From: Amaurobius ferox
Lineage: Eukaryota; Arthropoda; Arachnida; Araneae; Amaurobiidae
Length of the DNA stretch: 64,000 nt
NCBI GenBank assembly: GCA_951213105.1
Contig: OX578145.1
Coordinates: 15,366,534-15,430,533 of the forward strand
Direction of reading: 5' to 3'
Part shown: positions 10,780 through 23,814 of the stretch, one piece after another
How positions within the stretch are numbered: the first letter of the stretch is position 1
Layout of the letters: each line of letters opens with the position of its first letter
Position numbers and translations under genes: made by a program
The notes under the pieces: model-generated
What the model was told of the DNA's origin: nothing
Seen by the model: the letters and a program-made list of their open reading frames with translations, nothing else
The model's database searches: none

Positions 10780-12197
10780 TACACTCTTTTGAAAAAAAAA
10801 GAAGCACCTCTAAAAAAATAATCCGATCATCTCGAAATTTCGCACACAAATTCCTTTATACCAAGTATGCAAATGATTAAATTTGCAAGGTCAATGAGTG
10901 TTAAATTCGGCCATAACGAGGTTTCTACTGCACAACTAGCTTCCTATAAGACAGGTTAAATATGTGGACGGTTTATCTTTGCAAGTTATCAGTGTTGCAG
11001 TGTCGTGGAAACACAACCAATAATGCCGTTACGACGCTGCCGAAGACCTTATAAGAAATTACACGCGTTCGAACGTGGTCGTTTATCCGGGATGCGTGAA
11101 TCTGGCTGGTCATAGCGAGCAATAGGCCGCTACCTGCACCAAACGAACACTGCTGTACAAAGGTGCTGGCAGCAATGATTGCTGCAAGGAACTCATCGGC
11201 GGAATGAAAGCTCTGGAATGCCAAGGTGCACAAATGCGAGGAAAGATCGGATTATTGTGCGACAGGCCCGAACGGGCCCAACGGCATCATTGTCCGCCAT
11301 CCAACGTGTTACAGCTTCTTCCATACCACACGTGGTACCTTCCACCATCTCACGGCGCTTGGCTGAGGTGGGGATAAGCTCACGGCGACCATTAAGACGT
11401 CTGCCCATAGCCCCACAACATCTACAGAGTCGTTTGGAATGGTGGTCGCAGCCGAACATCTTGACTACCAGCAGACTGGCATCTCATAGTGTTCGACGAT
11501 GAATCACGCTTGTCTTTCAGCAGATGACCATCGGGTACGTGTGTGGAGAGACAGGGCCAGAGGTCCCAATCAGCCTTTCTTTACACAGGCACACAGCCAT
11601 TACCCCTGGTGTGATGTGCTATCTCTTACCAGCAGGTCACCCATAGTCATCCTGCGTACAACTTTAATAAAGCTCAACGATAAGTTGATGAAACCCTGCG
11701 GCAATTTGCGTTATATTTCATGGCACGTCATTCTGGGACCATTTTCCAACAAAATAGTGCCACGCCACATACGGATCGCATATCTGTCTGCTGTCTCCGT
11801 GCTGTTGATACTGTTCCTTGGCCAGAAAGGTCACCAGACCTTTTATCAATTGAGCATGTATGGGACATACTAGTCCGCCAGATTCGGACACCCTGAAATG
11901 TAGCAAATCAGGAGCAACAATAGAGGAATGTCTAGCAGAATGTATCGCAAGATGACATTAGGAAACTTTATCACACTTTACCTAGACATATACAAGCATG
12001 CTTTGCCGCCTAGAGGGGTTTCACCAATTACTGATTTGAAAATTCAATGTGCAATGCTAACCATTGATGGGTCCTGCGGCCTCGATTTTGTAATCATTTC
12101 ATTACCTGTATATAAGTTGTACGCACATTTAATTTCAATGAAAACAGTGACTTACTGCATGGTGCTTCGGTTTTTTTTTCTTTTGCAAAAGAGTGTA
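10780..12197 (+). mobile_element. Tc1-like DNA transposon, second lineage
   Basis: The left end is TACACTCTTTTGAAAAAAAA followed by GAAGCACC. The complement of the right end (about 12163-12197) is TACACTCTTTTGCAAAAG, an A tract, then GAAGCACC. The ends match except for the A-tract length. Both carry the TA target, and the 1.42-kb length is normal. The terminal sequence differs from the elements at 1431 and 14715, so this is a separate lineage. The transposase inside is degenerate, especially in its C-terminal third. Confidence 0.9.
11021..11900 (+). pseudogene. Tc1-family transposase, stops and frameshifts
   Basis: Starts at ATG 11021 with MPLRRCRRPYKKLHAFERG, the usual Tc1 opening. The helix-turn-helix follows, with in-frame stops after ESGWS and CWQQ. 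The linker is well kept at about 11250-11450 (RIIVRQARTGPTASLS, STISRRLAEVGISSRRPLRR). The first catalytic acidic residue appears in FDDESRL near 11495. A frameshift then leads to SADDHRVRVWRDRARG. Beyond 11640 only scattered matches remain, and the second and third catalytic motifs cannot be read. The copy is inactive. Confidence 0.88.
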
Positions 12198-13139
12198 TTT
12201 GCCTAAAATCATCTAAACTTAATTTCAATGTTAATTGGCACATACCTCTGTTGTTGCCTTTGGACATTGAAACACACAACTCTAATCTGTACATTCTGGC
12301 CTCTATTTATCCATAAACGCCTCTTCGACGGTCATTGCCTCAATTCTATGAAGCGCACTCTTTACCATGTTAGACTGTCATTCTAGTCACAACGCCAACA
12401 GCCGTTCTCATTTCACTCCATGTAAGGCACAACGCCCTCAATTGGCAGTCACACCATCTCTCTATATTGACGACTGCTACACCATTTCTGCATATCTGAA
12501 TAATTACTTATTATCGTCACACATCTGAATAATGACTCTTATCTACCTTCTTGGATAGAATATTGATGAATGTCCACAGGAAAAATTATACTTAGCTTTG
12601 ATCACTCAAATTGCAGAGGCTGTCATATCTGCTACAGGATCTATTTATAACCTGACACTAAGGGACACTGTACCAACCAACTTGTTTTGAGTGTCCTCTG
12701 ACTAAAAACAACTTTCTAGGTGTGTGACACAACCTAAGTGACTCAAATGACATTTTTAACGTTAGTTTCAATCAGTCACCACAAAAGATCCATTCATTCT
12801 TAACAAAAGCAAGATAGAGGAAGACGAGACATATTTTGAAAGTCAAGATATAAAATCCATCATGATAAAAAACGATGCATGTTAGGCTATTTGCTCATCT
12901 TTCCGTTGTGCAACGGAAAAGCTAAAATACCTCAGAGCTAATTTTCTTTTAATTCGAATTAGTTTTTTGGTTATTTTATACTGAAAAACACTGAGTGGTT
13001 CTCACGAAAATTAATTCTTTACCAATCAGAAATTTTATCACAGGGTTTCCATCTTAACACCATCGGAAAGATCGAAAGATGTTCTTTCCGACGAGATTTG
13101 AATCCAATCCGTAAGACAATTCCATTATATTTATTTTTT
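12198..13139. other. Intergenic DNA with an old dispersed repeat
   Basis: No gene is seen. The stretch 12895-13110 weakly resembles 33165-33350: both carry an AATTAGTYTTTTRRYTATTT-like block followed by a block near ATCTTAA-CCCATCRGAAA. This suggests an old dispersed repeat next to the family B copy that starts at 13140. Confidence 0.4.
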
Positions 13140-14185
13140 AACACTTTACAACAAAGTTGAAAAGTGTTTATGACTTTGTTCATTCCGCCTGTCTGTCTGT
13201 CTGTCCGTTAGCATGATAACTGGCGTAAAAATGACTTTTTAAATAAAAATTAAAATAATAATTACACCTCTTATATGAAACGATCACGTGACCATGATAT
13301 GAAAAGATCAGGTGACCCACTTCAAAATAAAATATGGCATCCATCTTGTCTCAAGATCGTGATTTTTAAAGTTCCTTTTAATTCATATTGAGTGTTGCAT
13401 CCGTCCTAAAACCGCTTTATTTCTGCCTAAATTCTGTGCATCTACATACTGAAACAACGCAATGACAATATATTTGTGTTTAAATGATCATCCAAATTTG
13501 ATTATTTCTACAACGAAGCCTATTTTTCACTTATGTAAAATGTAAACAGCAAAATATGTAGGATGAATTGTATAAGAATTGCTGTATTTCTTTAACGCAA
13601 AAGTATTTAGCTCATGGAGTCTGCATAGCTGATATGAATGAAATATTCATTGATTTTACACAGAGAAGAACAATTATTTTAGTTGAAGTTTTAAGCATAG
13701 AGTTTAATTACTGGTACCTGCATTGTCTTAAGTTTTTAAATAAAATAAATTATTTTAGTACTGTGATGAATGAAATGAATGGGAAAATGTTATGAATGAA
13801 ATGCTGCTTTTATAGAGAGAACCAAGCGTGTTATTTTTTCTATGACGCCATTTGAATGGATTTCAGTTGTTTTCGATGAAGTTTTCAAATATAATAAATT
13901 ATTGTAGTATTATGATGATTTTAAAAATATTACCGAGGAATGTATCGCATTTTAGAGATGTTTAAACCAGACAATTTATATTTCAATGCCGTTATTTGAA
14001 TGAAGTTCATTTTTTTCGATGAAGGTTTAAGTTTTCAAATATAATAAATTAATGTAGTATTGTGATAAGTTTTAAAATATTACTTAGGAATGTATTGCAT
14101 TTTGGAGATGTTTAAATAAAATTGCATTGAAGTTGGAAAGTGTTTCATAATCATTGCTTTAAGCATGATTGATCTTTCTTGTTTT
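13140..14185 (-). mobile_element. Family B repeat, copy b (internal deletion)
   Basis: Oriented opposite to the copies at 6100 and 51397. It begins with the terminal hairpin (AACACTTTACAACAAAG, then TTGAAAAGTGTT), followed by a short (TGTC)n tract. It ends with CATAATCATTGCTTTAAGCA and GATTGATCTTTCTTGTT at about 14185. Compared with the 1.31-kb copies it lacks about 260 bp just inside the microsatellite, where AATGACTT runs straight into TTAAATAAAAATT. The E-box-like GATCACGTGACC is at about 13283. A plus-strand frame at 13568-13795 lies within it and has no homologue. Confidence 0.8.
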
Positions 14186-14714
14186 ATATACACCAATAGT
14201 CTTTGTGTCAACTTTTCATTTTTATTCATTGGCGAATGAAATATTCATACGATTCTAATTTCGGGCGTGAATTGGGGACGATATCTCTGCGTTCTAATAA
14301 ATAATTTTTTTTAATTACTCAATTTTTTAATTTTTAAAAATTTTTAGGTCTGTCTATAAAAGTGGATTTCGGAACTATCAGAAGGGATATTAATTAAAGC
14401 GAGGATATCTTGCACCAGAAACGTGAAGCCACAAATAGGGGCGTGTCCGCTGCTATCGAGATTTGCGCTATTCAATTTTATTTACACTTAGAAAAAAAGA
14501 GCGCAGAAATATTTGTTTTTCTAAACTGGCATTTTGGGAATTGAGTTACGTTGTCTTATTATTTACGCAGGCATCTCATATTTAGGACAGAGCAAAATAA
14601 TACTAGTAATGAAATAAACCTAATGGTTAAATGAATATTCATTTCCTAAGCATTTATTAATTTAAAAGCGAATGGCCTATTTATATAGGACGTTGACATA
14701 CATCGTACTCGAAG
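14186..14714. other. Intergenic DNA, nothing recognised
   Basis: AT-rich sequence between two mobile elements. I see no gene, repeat or motif worth annotating. Confidence 0.5.
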
Positions 14715-16221
14715 TACACTCACTTCCAAAAGCAATGCAAATTTTCATTTTTCGAAAATATATTTGAATTTTAGTGGTTGAAAATAGCTGCGGATGTAAA
14801 TAACAGTATGCAAATATCGTATGTTACAGCCAATCGGATATATGCTAATTAGGAAGTCGTTGAAGACGACAGCATTCTGAAGGGTTTGAAGAGGTGCATT
14901 TAAATGCTGATACGAAGTGTTTATAACTTTTGTAGGATTATTTTTGATGATATTCGTGTTTCTATGGCTGAAAGAAGACGAATGACAGATAGTGAGCGCA
15001 GGCGTGCTGTCAGACGTATTGAAGCAGGACAGTCAAAGATGTCGATACTTTCTTTGGCGTTGATCATTCGGTAATTTATCGATTATGGAAACAATTTCAA
15101 ACAAATCAGATAGTTATCTGACCTGTGCCCGGTCGTCCAAGCGTTACCACTCCCTCTGATGATTGACACATTGTTATAGTAGCCAAGCGGAATCGACGAG
15201 AGACATCCACGACTGTTTCATCGATAGTTGCTGCGGCACTTGGTAAGACAATACCTGCCAGTACTGTGCGCCGAAGCCTCCAAGTGAAGGGATCGTACCC
15301 CCGAATTCCACGTTTTTGTGTTCCACTAACCGTCAGCCAGAGAGGCAAGATTAAAGTGGTATCGTCGACATGCCAATTGAACTGTCTCAGATCAGTGTGA
15401 TGTCCTGTCCACCGACGAGTCCAGATTTGCCCTGGAATCCGATGATACGAGTGTAAGGGTCTGGAGAGGACGAGGCACACGCAATCAGGCCAAGAACATC
15501 ATTGAACATCACATATTCAGCGTTGGCTGAGTCATGATTTGGATTGAAATTTCAATGGGATATCGCACAGAGCTGCACATCTTTAAAGGCGGTTCTGTGA
15601 CGGCATCGTGATATCGGGATGACGTCATAGATCCCATTGCGAGATTCTACGCTACAGCAGTTGGTCCTAATTTTCTCCTTATGGTCTAATATACGTCCCC
15701 ATCGAGCTAACATCGTTGACGAATACCTGAAAAGTGAGAGCATTTCTCGTATGGAGTAGCCGGCGTATTCCCCGAACTTAATCCCATTGAAAACCTTTGG
15801 AATGCCCTCTGGCGTACTGTCTCTGCACGTTTACCTACTCCAGCCAGTCTCAGAGAGTTGGAAATTGCCCTATTGGAGGAATGACCATTGCTCGCATCTC
15901 CGATGCTTGATTACCTCATTGAAAGCATGGAAAACCGTTGTAAAGTTTATATGAAGGTCCGGGATTGGTCACATATAATATTAATGCAAGTTTTGTTTGG
16001 TTTGTGTACCTTTAAACATCATTTTGTTAATGACCCAAATATGACGTCATCATATAACTTACGAAAAGTAAATATTTTTTTCATCTTTGTACATAATTTT
16101 TATTTTCTTTAATGCATAAACACATTTGCTACCTTCATGTACAATTTTGAGTTAATCAAAGCTTTGCTTTTCCATTTTTGTTGATTTTACCGTCCGTGCT
16201 TAACATTTGGAAGCCAGTATA
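14715..16221 (+). mobile_element. Tc1-like DNA transposon, third lineage
   Basis: The left end TACACTCACTTCCAAAAGCA and the complement of the right end, TATACTGGCTTCCAAATGTT, agree at about 15 of 20 positions. Both begin with the TA target. The 1.51-kb span encloses a decayed transposase on the plus strand. The termini and protein differ from the other Tc1 copies. The end assignments are less certain because the repeats have diverged. Confidence 0.75.
14965..15955 (+). pseudogene. Tc1-family transposase, multiple stops and frameshifts
   Basis: Begins with MAERRRMTDSERRRAVRRIE (ATG 14965), then the helix-turn-helix region with stops. Near 15330-15480 it reads ARLKWYRRHANWTVSDQ, then STDESRFALESDDTSVRVWR, which holds the first catalytic acidic residue in the DE motif. 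NQAKNIIEHHIFS follows. The third catalytic motif is preserved as NPIENLWNALWRTVS (about 15780-15830), after which LRELEIALLEE precedes a stop. The end, LDYLIESMENRC, is typical. The second catalytic region (usually D-N-A-R-P-H) is disrupted. Homology is clear and the copy is non-functional. Confidence 0.88.
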
Positions 16222-17092
16222 TTTCACATTTTTCGTCAATCGAAAAAATAATGCATACGCAAATGTGGCAATAAGTACATCGTAATCAGTTGTTATAAGT
16301 ACATCGTAATCAGAAATGAAATTAAACTGTTGGTCACAAACCAGTCCCGAGATATTAAAACCATAACTTTCATAGAATCTGCGAAGGAATTGGATGTTGA
16401 AAAAGTAATAGTTAAATTAAATATTGAAAAAAATATACTATAATATAATTTCTAATTCGTTCCTCAACTCACAGATAAATTCTACATCAGTGAGTACCCG
16501 TGAAAAATCACAGGGAAATTATTATTAACTGAAAGTTTATAAATATAAAAAAAATCATTTGGTATTTTTACATCAAAGATATCTTCAAAAAGAATATTTT
16601 TTAGTATTTTTACCGAGTAAAAAGGCTCAAAATTATCTCATTAAATCGGTTTCGATGCTTTCTTCCTGAAGTGACAGGAGAATAATACGGAGGCATTAAA
16701 TGTCGGTTAGAACTAACTGTACGCTTACAGTCAATCATCGGTGAAATGAAACTTTTACTCTGGTTTAGGATTTAATTAATTAGTAGAAAGTGATAAAAAA
16801 AACTTTACATACAATATTTTGTCTTATTATTGCAAAAATATATTGTAAAATAACGGCATTTCTTACTTTATTCAGCGCGAACAAAGCAAACAAACCCAAA
16901 TCGTCTAACAGGTGCATATGCATGTTGCCATTTGGCAAACGATAATAGCATGCGTAAATTATTCACTCTCAAAATTATGTTGTTTGATCGGTAATGCATC
17001 AGTAACAAGCAAATGTTGCCACAAAATAAAGTGAACATTTTGCAGTCATGGATTGTTCCATTAGTTATAATGTTATTCATTATTACTCCAGG
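16222..17092. other. Intergenic DNA, nothing recognised
   Basis: AT-rich sequence with no supportable gene. ATAAGTACATCGTAATCAG occurs twice in a row near 16270-16310, a local duplication only. Confidence 0.5.
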
Positions 17093-17243
17093 AGATCTGA
17101 AAAGTATGAAACATTAGAAACATCTGAAAGTATGAAACAGTAGGAACATCTGAAAGTATGAAACATTAGGAACATCTGAAAGTATGAAACATTAAGAACA
17201 TCTGAAAGTATGAAATATTAGGAACATCTGAAGGTATGAAACA
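17093..17243. repeat. 26-bp minisatellite, about six units
   Basis: AACATCTGAAAGTATGAAAC plus ATTAGG repeats at starts 17119, 17145, 17171, 17197 and 17223, an exact 26-bp period, with a few substitutions per unit. The array ends within a few bases of the hairpin of the family A copy at 17249. Confidence 0.95.
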
Positions 17244-17248
17244 TTATT

Positions 17249-18188
17249 ACTTTCCTTATATACATAATGTATAAGGAAAGTATTGTGACGGGGTCGAAAA
17301 TTCGAATTCGAGTTTTCGACGGGAGAGCACGTTTCAAGCATCCCTGATCACGAATCAAATATTTTTGAAGTGATGTCTGCGTGTGTGTATGTGTGTGTGT
17401 GCGTGTGTGAAAGTATGTGTGTGTGTGTGTGTCAGTGAGTCTGTGGAGACGATAACTGACGAACGAATGGACCGATTTGAACCAAATTTGGTACAAAAAT
17501 CACAATCCGTAAACACTGGAAGCCTATTGTTTTTATACGTAATCGAATGTTCAGAACCCCCCTAAATTTTCGAATGAAATTTTGAAAAAATCGTCAAAAA
17601 ATCAAAACCGCTAATAAAGTTACGCAAATAGACATCTCTTATGTAATTTTTCATTAGAAAACGATTGACATAAATTTTAGAACGCTAACATGAACCGTTC
17701 TCGAGATATTAAACATTTTTCAAAAAAATTATGAAAAAGTCACATAAAAAAAAATTCCTATTGAGAAACATGTTCACTTTTCATATGTAATACCATGCGA
17801 TAAATTGAGTGACATCATTCTCGTGGATCTAGCTCGTTCCATTCATGAAAAAATATACTTTTGTATTTGAACGCCAATAGTCATTTATCAGCTGTAAGAA
17901 TGACTTTTTTCTTAGTGCATAACGCTTGGCGAGATTTTGGCGACGAATTTGGCAGAATGTCGCCAACTTGGCGACTTTTTTGAAATGTTGCCAAATTAAT
18001 GAAAATCTCGCCAAATGGACAAAAATGATGCTAAATCAATGAAAATGACGACTAATTGTCGAAAATTCAAAATCTTGGAAAGAATATTAGTATCTACTAT
18101 AAGAAAAACCTAATTTTTTACTGTAAAAGTAGTAAATTTATTACATTATATAAGGAAAGTCATGTGTTGCCCACATCAGATTTTTTTT
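17249..18188 (-). mobile_element. Family A repeat, copy 1
   Basis: Opens with the hairpin ACTTTCCTTATATACATAAT pairing with TGTATAAGGAAAGT. A block GTGACGGGGTCGAAAATTCG follows, then a (TG)n tract (about 17383-17432), then a conserved AT-rich body with CTCGAGATATTAAACATTTT and a cluster of GGCGA/TCGCC motifs near 17930-18015. The far end is TATAAGGAAAGTCATGTGTT, then GCCCACATCAGA and a T run. No protein is encoded. The copies at 19156 and 24923 have the same order in the other orientation. I do not recognise a named family. Confidence 0.82.
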
Positions 18189-19155
18189 CATTAGGAACGT
18201 ACAGTCTGGCCTTCATTGGCATTATGGCAGGCTAAACTGTGACAGTTATACCTGTTTGTCCCACAAATCACACACGAGACTGTTAGTTCATTGGACTGTT
18301 TGTTCATCATCTTCAGTTTGCCTTTGAATGAAAATATACAAAGACAGACAATGCTCTCCAATAAGAAAAACAAAATGCATATCCTTTTTTTGACTCGCGA
18401 AATCAGTTAATATCTTTAAATACAGGCATTATGCTGTTTTACTGATGAAGTGTCTTATTTTTCAAATAGTTTAAACAGAAATTTACCGGAATCAAAGAAA
18501 TAATATTGATACATCTAACGATTAATCCAATATTGAATATGTTAGCGTGATTATTTATTTTCAAGCCTAGAATATTTCAATTAGCTAAAGCTCTTTGAAA
18601 TATTTTCATACGAAACCAAAAATATATATAATTCTCGAAGACGTTCTTAGAAGCAGTTTTATATTATGAAATATTTACTCTAAGAATTTACAGGAAAACC
18701 GGAGAGTGAAATGTTTGCATAAGCCATAAATAAACTAAAAGTCAATCCTTGAATACAAACACTGAATTTAATTGGAAATTCGAAAGAAAAATTTGAAATA
18801 AATAAGACATTATGGTAAATGTTATTACATCCACAATTTTGAAGTTATCAGCTATTAGAGTACATAAAATTAATAGCAATAAAGCGGATAAAATATTTTT
18901 TCCTTATATTTCAATTGGCCAACAAATCACAGTCACAAAACCGACCAATAAAAGGCGTTTTTATAAACGTCGAATCCCTGTCATAATTAGAGCCTGCATC
19001 ATTTTTTCAAGATTAGCTATATCTATCTCTAAAACAAATAAGTCGAATTCGGTTAGATTTTTATGATGGGACATCTAAAAATACGTTAAGATTGTGAAGA
19101 CCCTTTGCTATGTTACAAATAATTTTTTAATGTATATTTTTCATTTTTGCAATTT
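18189..19155. other. Spacer between two inverted family A copies
   Basis: 967 bp separate the 5' ends of family A copies 1 and 2. I see no gene. A plus-strand frame at 18812-19066 (84 codons, basic) has no recognisable domain and I do not call it. Confidence 0.45.
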
Positions 19156-20137
19156 AAAAAACCTGATGCGGGCAACACATAACTTTCCTTATATAATGCA
19201 ATGAATTTACTACTTTTACAGTTAAAAAAATGTTATTCTTATAGTAGATAATTATATTCTTTCCAAGATATTGAATTTTCTTCAATTAGTCGTCATTTTC
19301 ATTGATTTAGCGTCATTTTTATCCATTTGGTGAGATTTTTGTTAATTTGGCAACAATTAAAAATGTCGCCAAGTTGGCGACATTCCGCCAAATCCGTCGC
19401 CAAAATCTCGCCAAGCGCTATGGATGAAGAAATAAGTTATTCTTACAGCAGATAAATGACTATTGGCGTTCAAATACAAAAGTATTACTCAAAGTATCTT
19501 TTTCCATGAATGGAACGAGCTAGATCCACGAGAATGATGTCACCAAATTTATCGCATGGTATTACATATTAAAAGTGAACATGTTTCTCAATAGGAAATA
19601 TTTTTTTCTATTTTATATGACATTTTGATAATTTTTTTAAAACGGTTCATCGAGAGAACGGTTCATATTAGCGTTCTAAAATTTATGTCAATCGTTTTCT
19701 AATGAAAAATTACGTTAGAAATATCTATTTGCGTAACTTTATTAGCGGTTTTGATTTTTTGACGATTTTTTCAAAATTTCACTCGAAAATTTAGGGGGGT
19801 TCTGAGCATTCGATTGCGTATAAAAACAATAGACTTCCAGTGTTTACGGATTGTGATTTTTGTACCAAATTTCTTTCGAATCGGTCCATTCGTTCGTCAT
19901 CAGTTATCGTCTCCACAGACTCACTGACACACACACACACACACACATATACTTTCACACACACACACATACACAGACATCACTTCGAAAATGTTTGATT
20001 CGTGATGAGGGATGCTTGAAACGTGTTCTCCCTTCGAAAACTCGAATTCGAATTTTCGACCCCGTCACAATACTTTCCTTATACATTATGTATATAAGGA
20101 AAGTAATATACATTATGTATATAAGGAAAGTGAAAAT
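19156..20137 (+). mobile_element. Family A repeat, copy 2, with duplicated terminal arm
   Basis: Starts with CTGATGCGGGCAACACATAA, then ACTTTCCTTATATAATGCAA. The perfect palindrome TCGCCAAGTTGGCGA is at about 19368-19382, the (CA)n tract at about 19921-19970, and the terminal hairpin near 20071-20104. The last part of the hairpin (TACATTATGTATATAAGG and AAAGT) is present twice in tandem (to 20131), unlike the other copies. The copy is nearly full length, non-coding, and faces copy 1. Confidence 0.82.
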
Positions 20138-23100
20138 AGGGAGTAGCTCTGTTACTCGTTATAGATTGATGTGAAGCATCACTCTTTTTTCATATTTCTA
20201 ATGGGAAATGTTTGATGTGCGTGACTATGGTACAAGCTACATAAAGTACATTTCAATATTTTTTGGTTTAAGAATTTATTTTTTAATTTGATTTATATAG
20301 TTTTGATGGATTAAAAAAATGCAGTTTCTTTTTAGTCCGAATTGAAATAATGACGTTGTCGGTGATGAAATATTTGGATGCAACGTTTGCAGTCACTCCC
20401 CCGGGCGAACTTACGGATTGCTCCAGCGATAAGTGAATACTGGCTTATAGCGCCGATGTTATGCACAAATCTTAAACTGAAGCATATTTGAAATATAAGA
20501 CTTTTCTACCAGAATTGTGCTATAATACAGCTTAAAGGAACAGAACTTAATATAATCAGAAAAAACTTACATATTAAGTTATCTATCGAGTTTAGTAGAT
20601 ACTTTTAATCTTATCACATAATCTACCCAACTAAACGACGATGACCCAACTAAACGATTGATACCCGCTGTGTAAATTTCTGCAAAAAATACGTGAGTCG
20701 TAAAGTTCTTAGCCAATATACAAAATTGGGGAAGTTTAGAAAGATCGTCAAAAGTCGCCAAGTTGGCGATATTTTGCAAAATTCGTCGTCTAGGTCACCG
20801 AATTTATTGTCAATGTTAACCAAACCGGATCTTCAAATAATAATAAAAGTTTTGTATTACGTGTTCGTAAAAATATAAAGTAACTTACGTTACAGATTTA
20901 CTTTTCATCCCAGTCGCATTGTTTTTACGGTTTACTTTCCACCCCGCTCTTTAAGATATTTCAGATCAAAAAACCTGTTACGAAATAAAATTTTAATTTC
21001 GTTTGAGTGTTCAAAATCCCCACTTTAAAGAAAGAACTGTTTTAATATAAAGTTTAAAATATCCTATAGCTGAAAGTCGATTCAGACAATTGGAGGAAGG
21101 GATCCAGCACTGTTGTCCCCAATTATTAAAAGCCGCTTTATTGCAAAAAACCGAAAGATTGCATCTAGGATATCTTCAATGCAATGAATCTATTGATGCA
21201 AATGTAACACCGTTTTCTGTTAAAAATAGTCACGATAGAAAAACTTAAAAATGGTGAATTATATCCTGTCAGGCAGATCCTTTAATATAAAATTAATACA
21301 AGTTGAAGAGTGTTGGTCATATGATTAGAACACAAAATATTTCAGGAGGAAACAAGAATGTTTTTAAGCATTCAAACGCAAAACACGTTGTTCACCAATG
21401 CCCTGATCTAATCATGAATTCATGCTCTAAAATGCTTAAACACTAAATTCTGATTCCTAATCATTGCAATAACAGTAATTTTCTTCCAAAAACATGCAAA
21501 TATTCAATTCCATAAATGGCTGGAACACATCGCAAGGAGCAGTACGCATAATAGTTGCTCTTAATGCATATTTAACTATACAGTGAAAGTAAACACAAAA
21601 TCATTATACAGATAATAATAACATCTAAACTTGTGCATACACACGAGAATACAAAAAAAAAAAAGGTTTATAAAAAGTCAAGTACGTTATTTGCATAAAA
21701 TGTATAGCTTTTTAAAAAAAAAAACAACTTAAAAAACAGAGAAATATCATTTAGCAGAGTCATATTTTATTTAACTGCATGTAAATTTTTACTTTAACCG
21801 TGTACTAATTAAATTTAAGTGACTAAGGGTGGCTGTAGGTCTGATTTATTTTTTTTCTTTTGTGAAGAAAATGATAACTCCGCGTTAGTTGTTTTTGGAA
21901 TAATTTGTGTTAATACATTTCGAACGTAGAGAGTGTTAAGTAATTAATTCCGTTACAGAAATTATAAATGATTGTCTACCAAGAGCATTTAACTATTTTA
22001 TTTTTCAGTAGTTTATTATCGACACTGTACTATGAAAACGCGCCCCACCATATTATACGTATTTATATAAGTATGTAAGTATTCCGGTAAAAGTAATTCC
22101 AGTATAGAAAGTTATGGTTTGTATTATATGGTAGGTACATAAGTTCATATAACATACAAAATTTAAAAATCAATGTATTTTTGCATTATCTCATGACATA
22201 CATTATTGGCGTTCAACCACTTCGTAATTTAAATTCTGAAATGCGTGTTTTCAGAGCCAAGCCGAATGTTTTCCTAAGAACTTATATCAATCATTTAGAA
22301 ACCTTAAAATTAGAATATAGTAACAAATAATACTTCAGCATATTGACATTTTGAAAGTACTATGGCAGTGGAAACGCACTGTCCCTATACTGATATAACT
22401 TGTTGAAAAATGTTACTCTGAAAAATTTTATTCTTACTATATTTTCTTACGATGAAACTACAATAAAAAGTATACAACTAATAATGAAATATACTACTTC
22501 ATGTGGTATTTACACGGAAACTACAATAAATAAGAACTTACAATAAATTTAATGTATAGAGAACGTGATAGTCTGTTTCTACTCGCTTAGCACATCCCTA
22601 CGTATGTTCCTTTGGCTGTATGTCTCTAATAGAGCTCCAAAGAAAGACGCACACTGTAAAATATAAGAACTGTGTGGCTATTTTATCAGATTGAACGCCT
22701 CAGGAAATGTTGGTCTAAACGACACGAACATCCAAAGACCAATGAAGAGGAACATCTTGCTGAAAGATGATATATGTTACATCTTTGCGTTGCGAAATTA
22801 CAAAGAGTTGTAAGATGCCAAGATACTTATTCGTTTTATGTTTGAAGCTGCATGACACCTATCGTCGACTGCAAAAGATTTTCACAGTTGCTATACATTG
22901 TAACAATTATTGTAAGTTCTTATCCATCGCATTTTAAACGCAAATAAAACACGAAGCTGCATATTTTATTTAGGAATAACATGCACTTTAGCATAATAAA
23001 GCAATATGAGGTACTCCCCCCAAGCATTTTAGTTTTATTACACAACATTTTGTTGGATGGCGTATTTTTACTTTATTGTCGCATAAAGTTTCACTTTCCC

Positions 23101-23814
23101 AAAATTCGTTCAAATTCGATATTTCGACAAATAAGCGCAATTTTATGACGTCCTGTCGATTTTAAACAGTTTAGAAAAGGTCTCATATTGTGTACATATA
23201 CGTGTATATGTGTATGCATACCTGTGAGTTAGAATGTTTAGTAATTCTCATAATTGGAATTCGAATTATTTTAGTTCCATTGCATTATACCCTATGGAAA
23301 ACTATGATAATTTCACAAACATTGATGGCAGTAAATAGTATATTGTGGTGGAGGGTAATTGATAATTTAAACTATGCTATGAATATGAATAGGATTGAAA
23401 TATATTAACAGGCATGACTCAAATGCATCCAATATATCAACATCACGTTTATTGTATCAACATTATCACGTTATTATATCAACATTGGTTTTTAGTTGTT
23501 GCCAACATAAAAACATGAAAAACAAAAGCTACGTATTTTTTTCATTCTGATAATGATTGTGATACAAGTGGAACGTTATATAATATGGATATACAAGTAC
23601 TATAAGAAAGTTGAGTGGAGAAGAAAACTTCTGATATTTATTCAGAATTTAATTGTTTATTTTATACACTAAAATATCTAGGTATTAAAGGTATCATGCA
23701 ACACAAAAGCAACAGAATCGACATGTTTCGAAAGTAAAATACAGCTTCTTCGTCAGGACATAATAATTCGAAAGTAAAATACAGCTTCTTCGTCAAACAC
23801 ACTTCATACGAAAG
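20138..23814. other. Intergenic DNA with one family A remnant
   Basis: No gene is supported. At 20690-20800 a fragment carries the family A motif TCGCCAAGTTGGCGA (about 20754-20768) with diverged flanks. A-rich runs occur near 21652-21664 and 21713-21724. A 39-bp tandem repeat (TTCGAAAGTAAAATACAGCT start) lies near 23728-23800. Confidence 0.5.

Noticed and set aside
15106..15480. 124-codon minus-strand frame
   Set aside because: It lies antisense to the recognisable Tc1 transposase and has no homology of its own.
17085..17243. CRISPR-like array
   Set aside because: Repeats are directly tandem with a 26-bp period and no spacers; this is a minisatellite in a eukaryotic genome.
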